A stretch of DNA of 64,000 nucleotides from Archilochus colubris. Its lineage: Eukaryota > Chordata > Aves > Apodiformes > Trochilidae. The translations under genes were made by a program, and so were the position numbers. The stretch is from assembly GCA_023079485.1 (NCBI GenBank), contig CM041092.1, forward strand, positions 11,421,127 to 11,485,126, in the 5' to 3' direction. How positions within the stretch are numbered: the stretch's first letter is position 1; the number at the start of each line of letters is the position of its first letter. Positions 61,901 to 64,000 of the stretch are shown here, piece by piece. The notes beneath the pieces were generated by a model that saw only the letters and a program-made list of their open reading frames with translations, was not told the DNA's origin and did not search any database.

Positions 61901-64000
61901 CATGTGCTCAGCTCTCACCCAGAGGAAGTGACTTGAGCAGCTCCCTGGCAGCCAAACCACTTGGTGACCACACCACAGCATAAGAGGTGCTGTGGTGCTC
62001 TTAAGGTGCACGAGAATGTTCAGAGCATGAGCCAGGGCTTCTTTTACTTACATGAACTGTCCAGACACTATAGGAGAAGAAGAATACCTATTGTCTTGCC
62101 ACCACTGTTCCTAATGCCTTATGTCCCAAAAATGAGGTGGTTGGTTTGAAATCAGCAGAGGGTAGGAATGGAGGCCACGTCTGCTGCAGACCATTTGATG
62201 CCTCCAGTGTTAAGCTGATGTGAAGCCTACTTGGAGAGGAAATTCCTGTCCACTGAGATTGATTTATTCTTTGTACCAAATGTAGTGGGGGGAGAGTTAT
62301 ATATATATAAATATATATATATATATAAATGTAAATGTAAAGTTTGTGTAACAACCTACTCTTTTTTTTTTTTTTTGTAATAGTGTATACATCTATCAGT
62401 GGATAGATACAGTATATATTTATAATATATACACACACAATATATATATTTAGCAAAATGCCTGCAGAGGAAACTTAGAACAAGAAAGGCAGTGCTGGTA
62501 TTCGAATTCCACAGGAACAAAGTGAAGAAAAAAGCATGTAAAAAACTAGTATCCTTTCAGTTAGGTTTAGAAAACCACTTTTGAGGTAAATGAAATATAA
62601 TTTTTTAATTGAAAAGAAAATTGATTTTTCTAGTTAGAAGTGCTGATTCTCCCTTATATCATTCTGGTTAAGAGTGATTAAGAAAAAGATTCTTGTTATA
62701 TTTTTCTGAATAAGCCTCCCAAATCTCTCATGTGTATCACTCTATTGTTTTTGTAATTATAAGGAGGAAGCAATTATGCAAAGAAAATTAAAATAGCAAG
62801 TAGGAGTAACAAGTATTGTACCATTAGAGGAAAAGACATAATCTATTAGACCATGAAAAATGTCATCTTCCATGTTAAAGAAGTTAGCAACTGCTTTCTG
62901 AGTTACTGATTGGCATCATCAGCCTTGCCTTGGAGTCACACTAGGAGGTTTTAGTACAAAATTTAAGGAAGAGAAATCCCACAAACTTGTGGCTTTTGAT
63001 TTTCAGAGGGGTCCAAAAAAGCCACCAGGCCATGGGAGGCAGCACCTGGTGCCCTGGGTATCTCCAGAGCTTCCAGCATCAGTGGCCAAGGCTCTGCACC
63101 TACTCCTCACCCTGTCACTCCCACAAGCTGGGCAGGGCACAGCAACCCTTGGAGCCATCTGGCATCACAGAGAAATACCCAGTGAAATGGGCAGGAAGGA
63201 TTTTATCTTTTTTTTTTTCAGCAGATCACTTTAAAGCCCTGGTGATGAAGTCCCAGACTCGCACAGGTGAATCTTCCCCTTAAGCTGGTTAGGAGAAGAC
63301 TTCAGGTGGCTTCAAAACCAGATTTGGGGTAGGTGAGCAACTCCACAAATTTTGGTGTTGCCTGATGGCCAGAGCCTTCAAAACTGGTCAGGAACCCCTC
63401 CGGAGCTTGGTCCTTGTGGAGCTTATCCAGTCTCAGCTGTTCTGTCTGAAAATTCCTCCTTTGGGCCCACTGGGAAATTTCAGTGTCTGTGTTAGTCCAG
63501 GCTGGACAAAACCAGCAACCTACTGGTTAGATAGCCACAAATATCCAACATGAGTTTGGATCTTTAACTTGATTTTTTTTCTGTTCTGCCTCCAGCTTCA
63601 AGTGCAGATTCTCCCCTGATATTCAAGAGGGTTCAGGGCTGTAAGAGCAGCACAGATGCCACCTGTGATTTGGTTTTAAAACAACTCTGATTGTGAAAAG
63701 TATTAACCCTGCACTCTAATTCTGCATCCTCTGTGAGCAGGGCTCTGTACATTCAAGTGCCATGGAGTCAAGCAGAGGTCAGCATTGGAAGGGCCATTAA
63801 TAACTGAAGCAAAAAATGTTTTTAGTGCCAAAATGTCAAACAACATAAACACCAGCCAGCTGCATGATGGTGTGGTTTCCATCCACACACCTCTCCTTCG
63901 ATAACAGCCCAACCTGTGTGCAGTTAATGAGGAGCATTCTCACAGAGGAAGGGTTTAGGGAGGATGAATGGTGTGTGAAATGCAGATGGTGGGATTTAGC
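58951..64000 (+). other. Possible distal 3' UTR, then intergenic DNA
   Basis: About 5 kb with no recognised coding exon on either strand. It contains a small CpG cluster at 59809-59827, a perfect 20-bp palindrome at 60536-60555, a C run at 60963-60973, TA-rich microsatellites at 62298-62329 and 62411-62451, and a T run at 62362-62376. In mammals the gene beyond the SEMA5B 3' end is recalled to be SLC49A4 (DIRC2) in convergent orientation; I found no exon of it here. Confidence 0.6.
62298..62451. repeat. TA-rich microsatellite cluster
   Basis: Two near-pure TA tracts (62298-62329 and 62411-62451, the latter with an ACACACAC insert) flank a 15-base T run at 62362-62376. Likely unstable in length and able to form hairpins. 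Confidence 0.92.

Noticed and set aside
61000..64000. Searched for exons of a convergent neighbour such as SLC49A4
   Set aside because: No segment on either strand gave a recognisable transporter-like coding stretch; short minus-strand frames have no membrane-protein pattern.

Overview
The window is vertebrate nuclear DNA, most likely from a bird. Introns are large and fairly AT-rich, and splice sites are GT-AG. A CR1 LINE copy ends in the ATTCTATG-like direct repeats typical of sauropsid CR1, interspersed repeats are sparse and mostly old, and the encoded protein is a close semaphorin-5B homologue. Nothing bacterial, viral or CRISPR-like was seen.

One gene accounts for all recognised coding sequence: the 3' part of SEMA5B, on the + strand. 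Fourteen coding exons were placed by hand: 411-546, 3927-4134, 6257-6464, 20077-20194, 26100-26281, 29401-29544, 30983-31130, 32503-32728, 33407-33625, 35510-35680, 36553-36702, 37594-37638, 40814-41019 and 58003-58158. Together they give an uninterrupted frame of 771 residues plus a stop, after one leading base of a codon begun in an exon left of the window. Residues below are numbered w1-w771 from the first complete codon at 412. The 5' exons (signal peptide and most of the sema domain) lie outside.

Layout: 1-6464 holds three exons for the end of the sema beta-propeller. 6465-20076 is a 13.6 kb intron leading to the PSI exon. 26100-36702 is a dense run of seven exons, each roughly one thrombospondin type-1 repeat (TSR). 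37594-41019 holds the juxtamembrane and transmembrane exons. 41020-58002 is a 17 kb intron, and 58003-58158 encodes the last 51 residues of the cytoplasmic tail. From 58159 comes the 3' UTR, whose end I could not fix, followed by probable intergenic DNA to 64000.

The introns hold old CR1 reverse-transcriptase relics, one clearer CR1 3' end, a short antisense CR1 tail, MIR-like SINE fragments, microsatellites and a few small tandem duplications. The most checkable oddities are a 38-bp tandem duplication that doubles a branch-point-like motif before exon 33407-33625, a possible intronic-polyadenylation isoform after the transmembrane exon, and a hexanucleotide microsatellite. I found no evidence of a previously undescribed biological system.
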